Below, one piece after another: positions 31,920-44,034 of a DNA stretch of 64,000 nucleotides. Position 1 is the stretch's first letter. Each line of letters begins with the position of its first letter. The translations under genes and the position numbers were made by a program. Source of the stretch: Ephydatia muelleri (Eukaryota; Porifera; Demospongiae; Spongillida; Spongillidae); contig JABACO010000001.1 in the NCBI GenBank assembly GCA_013339895.1, positions 18,211,370 to 18,275,369 of the forward strand. The letters are read 5' to 3'. The notes below the pieces were generated by a model. The model did not search any database. It was not told where the DNA came from and saw nothing but the letters and a program-made list of their open reading frames with translations.

Positions 31920-32245
31920 ACATATATAAATTATGTATACCTGCAATCTGCAGAAGAAGCCATTTGCAAGAATTGGCTTCAGAGGAGCAGTTGAGAGCTG
32001 AGGTTTCCGAAGTTGACAACTTGGGCACAGAGAAACAAATTTTTCTACCATACTTCTTGGAACACCATGATACAAACTCTGCAACTGAGCACAAGCAGTA
32101 TATGTATTTGATGGCCAACGTGACATTTTATACCTTTTCAAATGTCTTCTTGTACCCAGCATGCATGAGGTCCTTTTCATGGACCTCACGAATAATTTCT
32201 TCTACATGTGCGACTCTCCTGTCCTTTTCTAGAGCTGCATTGTCC
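31920..32245 (-). pseudogene. Integrase zinc-binding (H2C2) fragment
   Basis: Two minus-strand pieces: EIIREVHEKDLMHAGYKKTFEKV (about 32240-32135, then a GTATAA donor), and, after TGCTCAG, LQSLYHGVPRSMVEKFVSLC with PSCQLRKPQ (about 32088-31920, donor GTATAC). The paired His and the CPSC pattern match the zinc-binding N-terminal domain of gypsy/Ginger-type integrases. No catalytic core follows, so this is a scrap. Confidence 0.6.
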
Positions 32246-32449
32246 TCCAAACCCTATAAATGATAAATTTGTCAGTTTACTAAGCTTGCAGTTACCACAA
32301 CCATAGACACACATTGCGTGAAAAACATGTGCTCTTTCATGCGATGTAACTGTTCCCCATGTTTGTAGCCGCTAATAGATAGTTGCCTACCAACATTACG
32401 GAGACCTGCTGTTTTGCTGGAACGACTAGAACATCCCGAGCTCCTAGAC

Positions 32450-32870
32450 TAGGGATGTTCAAAATCTGGAACGCAGTGACTATTTTTACGGCACCGTAAA
32501 GCCAATTTACTTTGCTATTCTTACGGCAAGCCATTAATTGACAGCAATATTGACCCCCGCACGTCTGTGGCCAGAGAGTTCGAAATGGACCTAGTCAGTG
32601 GCCAAGAGTTTAGCTCTTTTGAAGAACTGTCTAAGAGTGTTTAGGAATAGGAGAATTAATCTTCTCTCCAAAGTCTTCGCTTTAATCTTCTCTCCAAAGT
32701 ATTCGCTTTAATCTTCTCTCCAAAGTCTTTGTAAAAGACGCCACAGGTTCCCCTTTTAGTAGAGGAAAACTTCTCGGAAAGAAAGATGCCAAACTCCTTC
32801 TCTCGAACGCCGATTTCCATTTCTATGGCAAAGGCCAAAGAAGAACCAACGACTTGCTCACACACACAGA
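32450..32870. pseudogene. Rearranged fragments of the 7206-7487 protein
   Basis: 32646-32870 (minus) repeats SLAFAIEMEIGVR and FGIFLSEKF with an apparent small tandem duplication of 'ttaatcttctctccaaagt' (three copies, 32656-32727). 32460-32535 repeats the RGDYFYST-like end in the opposite orientation. The block therefore contains an internal inversion relative to 7206-7487. It also supplies the empty site (32840-32846) for the transposon at 7495. Confidence 0.55.
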
Positions 32871-34178
32871 ATTTATAACGATCGAGATTCTTTGCAACCA
32901 CATGTCTAAATTAATTAAAGCGGGTCAACCAATTTGTAGCGGGTCAACCGGCTATAAATCGGGTCGACCGGTTTTAAGCGGGTCAAAAGTTTTAAATTGG
33001 GCCGTAACATAATAGTTTGTAGCTGGAACAATATCATAGTCACAAGCTCGGACATTTTGCCGGCACAATGAAAAACACACCATGACATCCGGCCCAAGTA
33101 CCATATCTGGGGGTGCGCACCGTTCTGCAGACAGGCCAAGTGAAATCAACAGGAGCATTGATTTTGTGCCAAGATCCTGATCCAATCAATAATACAAACT
33201 TCCTACAGCGGCTGCTGCATCATAGCTAAACAAATTGGACACATCACCATGTTCATCACAAATGCTGATATTACTTGTACATGTGATAACGGTGGGGGTG
33301 GGGCTAAATGTGTTGTGTGTTGTAGGGCTGCACACTGATATGAAATCTATGATTGGCTTGATTGAGAGTATTTATACATTCTACTGTATATTTGTCCCGT
33401 CTATTGCAAATAGGACTTGATCAATGGAGTCTAAATGAACCAAAGTATTCTCTCTGTCTGATAAAGTGTACTGCATGTAATCAATATAATAGAGACACTG
33501 CCATCACTCAATCTCATATTAGTGGTGTTAAACGTCAGGGCTCTGCATGTGTGTACATGTATGGACATTCGTTGTGTTGTGTGCATGTTTCATATATTGT
33601 ATCATGCACCAATGACTGTTCATGCACCATATTTGTTGTGCAACTCCTCTGTCACCCAGCTTCACACACTAAGTCAACAATACAACCAACATCAACACTA
33701 ATAGAAAACAGTCTGAAGTTTCTCAAGTATTAAAAAAAATCAACTCGCGAATAAACGTATTTCGAAGAGATGAATCGCCAGCTCTCCTGGGATAAATTCA
33801 AGTGAAAACTGCTAGCATCACTCGGCTTAACAGACAAAATGACCAGCTCTCGTGGGATAAATTCAAGTGGCAAACCCTGCAATCCATTCCTTTGTGAAAA
33901 ATGCTAGCATCACTTGGCTTAACACACAAAATGATCTACGAACTTAACTGATATCAACATTCAAAGCATATTTTGAAACTCTTCAACTGATCTCATGCAG
34001 CAACATGCTTGAGTTGCCATATTCATATTTCTCATTGAGTGTCTATGTGTGTGTGTTGTGTGTGTGTGTGTGTGTGTGTGGGAGGGGCGATGGGAGCCTG
34101 TGCAAGGAAACAATACATGTATGGTCACTCGTTCATAGCGCTTGACAAACACTAATATAACGCACACCGATATTTTAG
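32871..34178. repeat. Duplicated block and 3' flank of copy C
   Basis: Matches 9309-10560 (to about 33600) and then 19690-20146. It contains a CGGGTCAACC-type array (32926-33003) and a (GT)n microsatellite (34043-34081). An internal duplication of about 60 bases repeats the phrase 'ccagctctc.tgggataaattcaag' near 33775 and 33843. Confidence 0.7.
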
Positions 34179-34261
34179 TTAATGTCTCACTAATGTTGAA
34201 ATATAGAGTAGCATTAAGACAGCAGGCCGTGAAGGTTTTGCTCTGCTTCTCTGTTTTCCGA

Positions 34262-36595
34262 TTAGTACACTTCTGACAGAAGCTCTTGAACAGGTGCTTT
34301 TAGTACTCTGTCCAGTCCAAAGTGTGTAGCGGCAAGTCTGGCTCTTGCCATGGTGTTCAGACTGGGTGGCTGGAGATGCATCTCCTTCCCCAACATGGTC
34401 ACCAGGTCCTTGGCTCTCTGCTGAGCCCTGGACCCAACAGGAAGGACGCTCGGCAAACAAATGACATAATCCATCAACCCTTGATCCACCATTCTTTTCC
34501 TCTCTCGTTCTCCGATGAGGATCACTTGGAAAAAAAGGACGTGTGTTTCAATGCACATCATCTGAAGGTTTCTGTAGCGTGGGTCAGAGCCACATGCCTG
34601 CACGGTTTTCTTGGCATAGTAGGGCATGTAGGCAACCCTCAGGTAAGGAATATACTTATTCAGCACAAAGCCTAATTCTCGTTCGTGTGTGTGAATCTCG
34701 TTAGCGTCCGCCTCGCTTAGAAACTGTTCCAAGAGCTCGTTGATCTGTAGGTACTGTGTGGTGAAGCTGTGCCTCGAAGCGCAGAGCATTGAAATTTGCA
34801 ACGCTGCTAAATATCTACATGAAATAATGGAGCGGTTCATTAGAAAAGAAAAATTCATTAGCGCATCACACTCTGTGCGCAATTATGGGTCATTGCTTGC
34901 TTACTTGAGGTAAACGCTCTCTCCCCGTGTCGCATTGTTCTCGGGTGTAGGGTCAGCATTCTTCCATGTCCTGATGATTGATTGTATCACGTGGGGCTTA
35001 CACAGGTAACGGTGCGTATCTAGGTTGTAAGCCAGCGCAGGCAGCAAGGACATTGCTAGGAGATAACTGTTTTTAAAGGACGCCGGTAAAGACTGCAGTG
35101 CTCCCTCGATCTGTTCAAGAAACTTGGGATTGGAAGCAAGGTCGATTTGAATATTAGGCGACTCGTACTCAAGAACACTGCGTAATGTAATATCGAAATG
35201 TCATCAACACTATACTTCTCATTGCTAAAACAAGGTTCATAGCACGTGCAAGTATCTGTTACATACGCGTGCAAAAAAAAAAATACAACTGTGTGAAATA
35301 ATTATCACTATTAATACAGCTGCACTACGCATTAAATATTCTATATTGCTCATATTCACAAAGCAAACCAGTTCGCTCAGCTTATGGAGGTGGGGTCACT
35401 GACTACCCATTCCTATGGGCACTCGTCCAAGGAGAAGAATGGAAGTTGCGGAAGAAGCAAACTGTGTACTAATTGTTCTCCTTTTATTGATCTACATGCA
35501 TAACGCAACCAACGCCGGATGTCCGACAATATAATTATCTAAATGCGTGCTTGCATGTATATAGTACCGAAATTAACTTAATCGTTATGCTGCTACAATG
35601 CACGCGTTGGTCCGGCACGTGACTTACCAGGTCAGGCATCCCGTGGAGGTAATTATCAAGTTGTTAATGACCTCCAACTGGATGTCCCCCAGCCACTCCG
35701 TGTGAGGGTTTGGGGGAGGCGAAATGGTTGCGTTCGGTAACAGAGACACTCGAAAAAGGGACTGGACAATATTGTCCAATTTCAGCTCCTCGAGCACAGC
35801 CGCTTCCGTCTCCGTATGCGACGAAAGCGTCCACATCATTTGGCACATTTGAAATTCAAGCAATTGGACTTGCAGGGGCATGGCTTTGAAGGGAAGTCGT
35901 AATGTCGCTGAGTGTAACCGTTGGAGCAAATTGAGGCCCCCCGCTTTGATGTAAAGGATAGCGTCGGCGATCTGCCTCTTGGGTGATTTGGCGGAGTGAA
36001 TAGCGTTTCTGAACGCATCGAACTGCGTAACGTCCACCTCTGTTTGCAGCGACGCTTGGAGCTCGGGGGAGATGGGGAACAGAAGAAGTTGGGGTTCGAT
36101 GGACTCGAGGAAAGTGAGCGTCTTTTGCAAGAAGGTGACCGTCTCTAGCATCACTGCGACGTCCGCTTCCGTCGTGTACTCCACCGTTATGCTGTCTCCG
36201 CTCCTCAGACTGTACGACTGTATCGATTCTTTGCTGCTGAGTGTGGTGGGTCCAAACGTTAGCTTCTGATCGAAGACGGGGATGTTGAACTGGTCCTGTA
36301 CTTCGTCTTGGAGGTCCGCAATCGTCTCAGGGACCCAGGTTAGGCCGAGCTCTCGTTCTCTCTTGGATCCATCCTCCGTGCACGATAGCGTAACAATGAG
36401 ACTGTAGATGATTTTCTTCCCTTTCATCTTTTTCGATTTGATGCTCGCGACTTGATCGTTGTCGGCAGAAGGTACTACTTTTGGTAAAGACGCTGCCGCT
36501 GCGATGGCACTATTGTCGTCCGAGTGAGCTGTTGCTGAATTCTGAAGCTCTTCAGACTGCTCGTTTTTTCTGGCAGGAGATTCTCTGTTGCCCAT
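34262..36595 (-). CDS. Ubiquitin-like-domain protein with helical C-terminal region, copy C
   Basis: Three exons of the same lengths as copy B (968, 273 and 511 bases): 36595-35628, 35177-34905 and 34772-34262, giving 583 residues. All splice sites are conserved. Residue changes are scattered, for example in the linker near residue 15 and in exon 2 (ASFKNSYLL against ASFRLSYLL). The myristoylation-type start MGNRES and the ubiquitin-like segment (about 61-140) are kept. The open frame in both copies suggests selection or recent duplication. Intron 1 (35178-35627) and intron 2 (34773-34904) are close in size to those of copy B. Function unknown; see copy B for domains. Confidence 0.75.
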
Positions 36596-37905
36596 GTTTG
36601 TTTTCCTTCTTTGTTCAGTATGTATATGACGTCATATGAAGATGTGTCTAAAAATAGTTTGCTCAAATATGGCTCTAAACAATTGTGGTTCGTTTCGGTC
36701 AGGGAGGCATTCATGACAGCCATACACGCACGTGTATGATGACTTCGAGTTAAGCTATATACAGTAAGTTAGTCTCGGCCCTGTAACGCGAAAATTGGTC
36801 CGGGCGGACCTAGCCTAACATTCCACAGCCTATCATTTGTAATTCGTTTAACACCTAAGGTGCTAACCTTTGCTCAAGAGGCTGTGTGTATATTAATAAG
36901 TTATATGACGTCTCCCGCTGAGCGTATCATGTACTGCAATTTTTAATGGTTTGATGATTAGCGGCCAGCCTGGCGGGCACAGAATTGGCACAATTGGAGT
37001 AACGAAACTTGTGAGTATTATACTGCACTTGAAATTGCTGTATTGCTACGTGTTTGCATGTTGTATGTATTCATTATACTTACTGTTTTTAAAATAATAA
37101 TATAGTAATATTTTATATAAGCAAGCTGGTCCGCCAGCCCACCAACCTGGTTATTTACTAAACCATACATTATGATTAATCATGTAAACAGGAAACAGAT
37201 GGTAGTGTGTGATTAAGGAAGTGTTTTCTTGCTTTCTTTCTCTCAAGGTTAAATGTATCCATCAGTAGAGCTACGACAATCTGGAAATGTATAGAATTTA
37301 CGCATTGTGACTTATGCTCTATTTTCTACCATGGATACATTAACTCACCTCTGGTCAAACTATACACACTTGTTTAATAATAAAAATGACAGTGCAGTCT
37401 TTTTTTTTTACATCACAGTCAAGTTCTTGAAGAAAGTAAAACACTTCTAATACCTGTAAATGGGAGGAATGTTCCTAATGTCAAATTGATGATATGGGTG
37501 AGAATTGTGTACCATGTCAAAACATTCTAAAAGAGGCCAGTACAAATCTTCTTTATGCAGCTGTTTAATTTCATTGAAGTAGATTTGAAGATCAGATACT
37601 GTATCTTTACTCAAGATGGCCCATCTCAGTGCAATTATGTCGTTTGGATCAGGTGCGTTCCTAAAATCAGGCACTAGAAAATCTTGGGGAACACCATGCA
37701 GCATTGAGATCACCATAAGTGTCACTGTTGCAATCAGCATCATTTTCAGCTTCAGCATAACTGTCATCCTCATCATCAGCTGCATCAAAATCAGATCCCA
37801 AACCTTCAGCATTGGACTTTACAAAGACTGAGGAGAAGAGTGACATGGCAGCACAGGTTGAAAAGTCTCACCTTGATTTTGCTTTGCACAAATTGTGTGT
37901 TCTGC
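36596..37905. repeat. Duplicated 5' flank of copy C
   Basis: Matches 22510-23763 plus 28167-28340 of copy B. It includes a C-rich bend, an (A/T)-rich stretch at 37075-37115 and a coding-looking piece on the minus strand (see 37447-37880). Confidence 0.75.
37447..37880 (-). other. Possible exon(s) of an unidentified gene
   Basis: An open frame ends HQFDIRNIPPIYRY at 37447 and includes DPNDIIALRWAILSKDTVSD. Just upstream another frame gives an acidic run (DFDAADDEDDSYAEAENDAD, about 37800-37730). They read like protein and could be joined by splicing. The corresponding part of copy B (23470-23760) is rearranged, so the frame is not conserved there. I do not recognise it. Confidence 0.3.
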
Positions 37906-38102
37906 CTGAGGCAATTTCACTTCTTCATTATGATCTTGTGTGCATAAGACGCGTATTTGAGATTAAACACATTGCATTGTCCATTAAAATATGCTGCCGC
38001 TTTTCTCCACTATGTGTGTAGGTCTTTAATAAAGCTGTCCTGGTTTATCCATAGCACCACAGTGACAACGCAGGTTTGGAATGTACACTATCCATATGCT
38101 TT

Positions 38103-38972
38103 TTAAAAAATAACAGGAGTATTTTTTCGTGCGTTACATTTTTTTTGCCAATGTCTCTTAAATGCAAAACAGCAGCACTTATTTAAACTCGACAAACCAT
38201 GTACCATTGCATGAACCCAAGAAGGATTCATTCTGTCACTGCAAGCAAGGAGATCCCACTGTGCCTTTGATATGCAAAACAGCCCATGCTTCTCAAGATT
38301 CTTTGTAAATTCACTAACAACAGGTATATAATTTGAATCAGTCAGACATTCTGTTGTTTGCTGCGACATAAAACATTCCTAAACATGATAGAGATACACT
38401 TGGCTGCTTAAATCACTGTTAGGTGAAGGCCGCAACAATATATCTGAGATGAATAATTTAATGCATAGATTATACAGTGCATGCATACACAGGGGCATGC
38501 AGATATTCAAGACATCAACTGAACTATTAAATGGCAAAGAATATTGCTTATTTATAAGAATGCATTATTAGAAAGCATGTAGAATTTAATCTTCATTTGT
38601 GCATAACAATAGTGAAGTATGAGATACTTCATCCAGTTTTATAGCGATGCAATATTTGTATTTGCATATAGGGCAAGCAATAGACTTAAATTTGACATTG
38701 TGTTGCATTTATTTTTCAATCCCAAGCTACAAGTGATTGTACCTCTTGTTGTAATGTGTGACCACGGATTATTTCATGTGATGAATCATCTGCAAAAGTG
38801 CTTGTAGATGAGCAGCAGTACACACCATATACCTCTGACCTTCGTTGTAAAACGGAGTAACAATGTGATGTTCAGTACAAAGTTGGCATTTGTAAACCTC
38901 CATTCTATTACTTTCCTCTTCAGATACTCCAACACATGCAACAGCCATGTTACCATTCCCCACAGAAGTCAC
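38103..38972 (-). other. Two protein-like frames, unidentified
   Basis: 38103-38369 reads VSEFTKNLEKHGLFCISKAQ with WVHAMVHGLSS; 38769-38972 reads RMEVYKCQLCTEHHIVTPFY. The second has a CxxC pair. They may be exons of one gene with 37447-37880, but splice sites are not convincing and no domain is recognisable. Confidence 0.3.
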
Positions 38973-39344
38973 ATCCGATCATGAACCTAGTTTAAGATTA
39001 TCATATGGCTTACTTAATAAAGGCACTATAATTCAATTACTTTGCTGAATCAAAAGGTTTTCAGCATATGCAATACACCAGAACTTGAGACTCATCCTTC
39101 ACTGGGACGGATGTGCTTTCATTGCAGTTCAGCTTCATTGTAATGAACATGTAATAAGTATTGCTATCATACTACAAAAGGTATTATTTATAAAATAATA
39201 ATAATAATAATATTATATACGTGTACACATGTTCTGGCATATGCAAATCTAACCTCGCATCTGTACCGACGTGATACTGGTCAAGTAATTCAACCTCACA
39301 CAATGTAATGTTCTACTATGAATCAGACTTCATAACTGCTTACC

Positions 39345-39625
39345 GTGTCCTCCACTTGTATCTCCCCCATCTCATCCTTCACCTCCTCGCTAGTAACCTC
39401 ATCCTCCAACTTCTGACTGTCCTCCACCTCACTAGCCATTGCGTCCTCCACCCCCTCACTAGCCATCATGTCTTCCACCCCCTCACTACCCATCGTGTCC
39501 TCCACCTCCTCACTAGCCATCATGTCCTCCACCTCCTCGCTAGCCATCATGTCTTCCACCCCCTCACTAGCCATCGTGTCCTCCACCTCCTCACTAGCCA
39601 TCGTGTCCTTCACCCTCTTACTAGC
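39345..39625. repeat. 27-base tandem repeat array
   Basis: About nine imperfect units of the type GTCCTCCACCTCCTCACTAG plus CCATCAT. On the minus strand it reads as a 9-residue acidic repeat (MASEEVEDT type) within an open frame 39323-39763 ending VEDTVSSYEV. Whether it is translated is not shown. Confidence 0.85.
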
Positions 39626-39627
39626 CA

Positions 39628-39800
39628 CTGTAGTATTGTGTGCGAGATATATGGGGGCGTTGTGGTGTAAGAGAAGAGAGGCTGTTGAGAAGAGAAGGGG
39701 GGAGGGGGTGCTGTTTGAGAGCAGACCATGGTATAGGAAGTGGAAAATTGGAGTGCTCAGCATGCAGGTAGACCTCCAGATTCCATCAAGGGTCGATTTC
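39628..39800. repeat. Dispersed repeat, copy 2
   Basis: Counterpart of 31400-31620, directly abutting the 27-base array. Confidence 0.75.
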
Positions 39801-40635
39801 GTACTACATAACAGGGAATAATAAATTGCGTAGCAATTTTGCTATGCAAAATCTAAGTTGATTAGCAACTCAGTTCAGTTGCATAGCAATTTTTTATTCC
39901 TTGCTGAGATGTGTGATAATCATGATTCATCATTTGAAAGTGTGCAGCAATGATTATGTAGCATAACAATTCACAAAGATTACAGAACTATTGATGCAAT
40001 ATATTATAGCTGGAGCAGAATGAGATGGTATTATGCCTTGAACTCAAGATTCAGACTCTGACTCGTCATGTGTCCGCTTGCGTGGACCATAGGGGAGAAC
40101 ATCAGGTCGTCGTGGCTGTGCAAAGAAACGCTTCACTGCAATGTCAGAGCAGAAGTCACTGACAGCGGGACCATCAACACTGATTCGCATCAGGTTGTCC
40201 AAGGTACGCTCTCCCAGCCGAGATCTCCAGTCCATCTTGATGCGGCGCATTGAACTGAAACCCCGCTCCACTTTGGCATTGCTCACCGGAAGCAAGAGGA
40301 GGATTTCAATGAGAGATGCTAGATTGGGGAACTGCTTACGATGACATCCGAGTAGCAGAGCCCAGATATTGGTGCCCTTTGATCTGCTTTGCACCAGCCC
40401 AGTATGTCTTGAAGGCCCTCCAGTAATCAATGATACTGGCCACTACAATGTCATGCTTGAGGAGGAGTGGCTTGAAATGCTCAATCATACCCAAAATTTC
40501 TTCTAAGCCAAAGGAGTCACTGGAGTCGTCACTGGGCCATGCAGAAACATCCAATATTTTGACACCTTTCATCACGCTGGATGACTGGAGATCATCAAAC
40601 CGATTCTCGAGGCAGGATGAGATTGCATCAACGTA

Positions 40636-41986
40636 CAGTGATGCCGCGGTCAGCTATTATCGATCCGGTCACGTTCACGGCTAACCGTACCGGATCCACA
40701 CGGTCACGTTGGCGGACGAACAGTGACCGTGTTTTACCAATACGGTCACGTTGGCGGTTTGACGGTTGGCCGCCTGGATTCAAGCCTGTCCCGGTCGATA
40801 TCCGGTCCAAACTTACAGCACGAATTAAACTTAATAACCATCGTGTTTATTACTCTTTCCACTCAGCCAGCATCCATCCGCCATCTCTTGCGGTCAGCAT
40901 TAGCTGAGAAAATACCGTTTCAGAGTGAGCACTGGATACCGGAATGGGTAAATCAGTACTTTAGCGGGGCTAGCAGAGCAATGCGAAGGAAGTTAGCTTT
41001 AGGGTCGCTCCACCATTGCATGGCGTCATAAACGCGCCAGTTAAGCATATAGCGCCGCTTCAACTCGTCTTCTATGCTGTCCTTCGCGCTCCTGTGTGCC
41101 ACCCCAAGGATCTCTTTGGTCATGGCTGCAGCAGAATGCATCGATGCAGTTGAAATTCGCACTTGTAATGCCAAAATTGACTTACGTCAAAGTCAATGCA
41201 AGAATTGCATCCAGAGCAAATATGTATTGTGATTGGGAACAGCATCTCCCTAGATGGAACTTCTGCAGAATCTGCACAATCAATTACAAGTGTTCTTCAG
41301 GTCGATATCAGACGTTTCCGCGGCAGGACTCAGGCCAAACCCAGCCGACATTGGCTCAGAAGTCAGAACTCGGGAGGAAACGATAGTACACTAGAAAGCC
41401 AAAGGCAATGCATGAATTAAAACGGCGTCACTCACAGAAATTAAATCCAAGCAGCAAATGAAATCCAAGCAACAAAATCCAATCCACAAAATCCATTAAT
41501 TTTATTCGAATAAACAGTGATATTACTGAGCATGTATTCTATAAAAAGTGATATTATTCTTAACTACCCGGCAGGAAAGCGGCGTTAGAGTACATCTTGT
41601 TATCGAATTGTCACTTCAGTGTATGATAGTCTCGTGCCCAAACCCAATGCATCGCAGCTGCGGGTGGACTACATCACCGCAAGCGTAGCGGTGATGTCGC
41701 AGCTGCGATTCATTGGGTCTGGGCACGAGACTAGGTGTATGAATGCTGCAATTCTCACAGGTTCCCAGTCCTCAGTCATCCAACAAAATTCCTTAATGTC
41801 TGACCGGCAGTTGACCGTCAAAATTTTGACGGTCCCACGGTTTTTGCCTCAATAGACTGAACGGTTAAGTGGTTCGCGAACTAATTCAATTATTCACTTT
41901 TCCTGACGGTCACGGACGCGGTCAAGCCAACCGTATCGCCTAGTTTGACGGTTTTGACGGTTGGCGGGCGAACCGCGGCATCTCTG
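40636..41986. mobile_element. hAT-derived element with perfect 8-bp target duplication
   Basis: TCAACGTA lies on both sides (40628-40635 and 41987-41994). The ends are inverted: CAGTGATGCCGCGG and CCGCGGCATCTCTG. The interior retains a hAT-like C-terminal piece on the minus strand (ILGVAHRSAKDSIEDELKRR, then a broken VSSAHSETVFSQ near 40900-41174), and the subterminal regions are full of GACGGT/ACCGTC words. It is an internally reduced derivative. Confidence 0.88.
41629..41731. mobile_element. Palindromic MITE, TA target
   Basis: Arms begin GTCTCGTGCCCA and are complementary to the middle; TA flanks both ends (41627-41628 and 41732-41733). It lies inside the element at 40636-41986. Length 103 bases. 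Confidence 0.85.
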
Positions 41987-43131
41987 TCAACGTATGCTGA
42001 CCGGCCGCTGTGGAACGCGTCAAGAACATTCTGACGAACGGCAGTGAGCATCACACCACGGAACTCAGCTCTATCCTGCTCACAATCTACTGACATGATA
42101 AACTTTGCAAGCTCTGATGTAGAATCCAATGTGTCACCCTTCAAGTGTTCCAATGATGACAGAAGGGACTTGAGCTTGGCGATACAGAACGACAGGTCCA
42201 CTAAGTCAGCTTGGAGTGAACAAGAGAAGCTGGCTAGTGGATTGAGGAGGCCTCGTAGAATAGGGTATGCAGTACAAACTTGAATAATGTCAGTTTCTTG
42301 ACATAGCCACTGAATTGGAACAGGCTTCAAATTGGATTCGTCAGAAGACTTGGACTTCAGATGTGCCACAATGACCGGGTAGCCAAGCAGAAGGGTACTT
42401 AGTGCACGTGACTTGTGCTGAAGCCACCTTGTTCCATTGGCCTTGTCAGGTTTGTGAATGCTTTCCTCCATCAACTCAGCTAACATCTGAAGCTCGCGCA
42501 ATCTCTTGGGACTCTTCTCATACATGTAATGGAGATTAAGGAGCATAGTTGAGATTTCATCCAGGAAGGAGGTAATGCATGCATCCTTGGCAGCCAATTC
42601 AAGCCGATGATTCATGCAATGAACTGCTACAAGCCAAGGCATGTCTTCCTTCAGTAAGGCCGAGAGACCATAATGAACACCCAAGTTGACAGCTGCACCG
42701 TCGACGCAAATGCTAACCAACCGGTTCCTCAGGTCCAGTTTGGGGCACATCTTTCCATCAGCAGTATCTGGATTCCAATGGATATGTAGCATGAAAAACA
42801 TCGGCCAAGCAAAAAAATTTGCACTTCGGATGTCCATCAGCATTGATGAAAGTCACATAAATCATTTCCTTCTCCTTCAGAACGCTGCTATCCGTGCATG
42901 GAGCCATCCAGCGAGACAGTCACAAAGCGAGAAGCACGGATTTCATCAAGCGTATCGTCCTGCAAGCAATCTCCAACATTTGATGTTGGTAAACTCGTGG
43001 CACTTGTACTCCGTTCCATAGGTACTGTCCCGTTGCTGTCCCGTTGTGCAACCGGCTGTCTGTTATTTAATATCTTTATGATTATGAATGTTTGGGTCGG
43101 TTTCCGAGAAAATGAAAAGTGGCTATATATA

Positions 43132-43383
43132 TGGGACAGTTCACGAGAAAATTGCACCACCGTTAAAATGTTATAAAAATGCATCGCGTTTGAATCGCTA
43201 TACCTTCCCAACGGATAATGCTATCGACTTCTTATTTTCAATACTTCATACTACACCTTTTCTCTATGAAGTGTTGAAAATAGGAAGTCGATAGCGTAAT
43301 CCGTTGGGAAGTTATAGCGATTCAAACGCGATGCATTTTTATAACATTTTAACGGTGGTGCAATTTTCTCGTGAACTGTCCCA
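43132..43383. mobile_element. 252-base foldback MITE (copy 1)
   Basis: Arms start TGGGACAGTTCACGAG and pair over about 115 bases. The intact opposite arm of the host foldback shows that TA was duplicated on insertion. The same family, also 252 bases, occurs at 55571-55822 and 55836-56087. Confidence 0.88.
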
Positions 43384-43879
43384 TATAAAAAGTTATAAAA
43401 ATGCTTCACTTTGAATCGCTAAAGCTCCATAACGGTTTAAGCAATCAACTTCCTGTTTCGAACACTTCGTGCCACACCCCTTCTCTCTACGAAAATGTAT
43501 TTTGGTGTCTTACCCATGCTCCTTGCCGACGTTACAAGGCACAGTACCCCGAGGGGTTCAAAATCCAGGTAGCTCCCTGCAGGAATGTCCAAATCACTTC
43601 AAAATCGATAAGCACGTAAAGGAGTCCTGTCACTGTTTATTTCTGCAGATCGTAGATTTTTACCTTATCCGTTATGGAGATACAGCAATGCAAAGTAAAG
43701 TCCACGTTTCCCGCTCGAATCGCGCCTTTCTCAGTCCCACTCGGGAGAATGGAAGCGGTTCAAGGACTGAGAAAGGCGCGATTCGAGCGGGAAACGTGGA
43801 CTTACTTTGCATTGCTGTATCTCCATAACGGATACGGTAAAAATCAACGATCTGCAGAAATCAATAGTGACAGGACTCC

Positions 43880-44001
43880 TATAATATAGTAAGTTCAGGA
43901 GCACATAAACGTACAACTCTGGCCTAAGGAACTGCACAATACTAGTCGCACACTGCGCATGCGCGCAGGCACTAAATAGGAATATACACAACTATACTAC
44001 A
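43880..44001 (-). repeat. 3' LTR of gypsy element 2
   Basis: 122 bases; on the minus strand it begins TGTAGTATAG. Confidence 0.92.
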
Positions 44002-44034
44002 CTCCCTCACACTAAAATGTCTGATTACAGTTCA

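Larger units (their letters stand above)
40044..43012 (-). pseudogene. hAT-type transposase (ZNF862/KIAA1586-like), broken
   Basis: The N-terminal part (about 42888-43012) ends FVTVSLDGS. A frameshifted stretch with KEKEMIYVTFINADGHPKC follows. The long middle (41995-42843) contains SICVDGAAVNLGVHYGLSAL, HCMNHRLELAAKDA and KANGTRWLQHKSRAL. A further part lies at 40336-40627, and the hAT dimerisation end at 40044-40380 (PVSNAKVERGFSSMRRIK, LGERTLDNLMRISVDG). At least three frameshifts are visible (near 42880, 42800 and 40375). The codons YVD and AISSCLENRF are separated by the element at 40636-41986, which splits the gene. Its own ends were not located. Confidence 0.82.
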
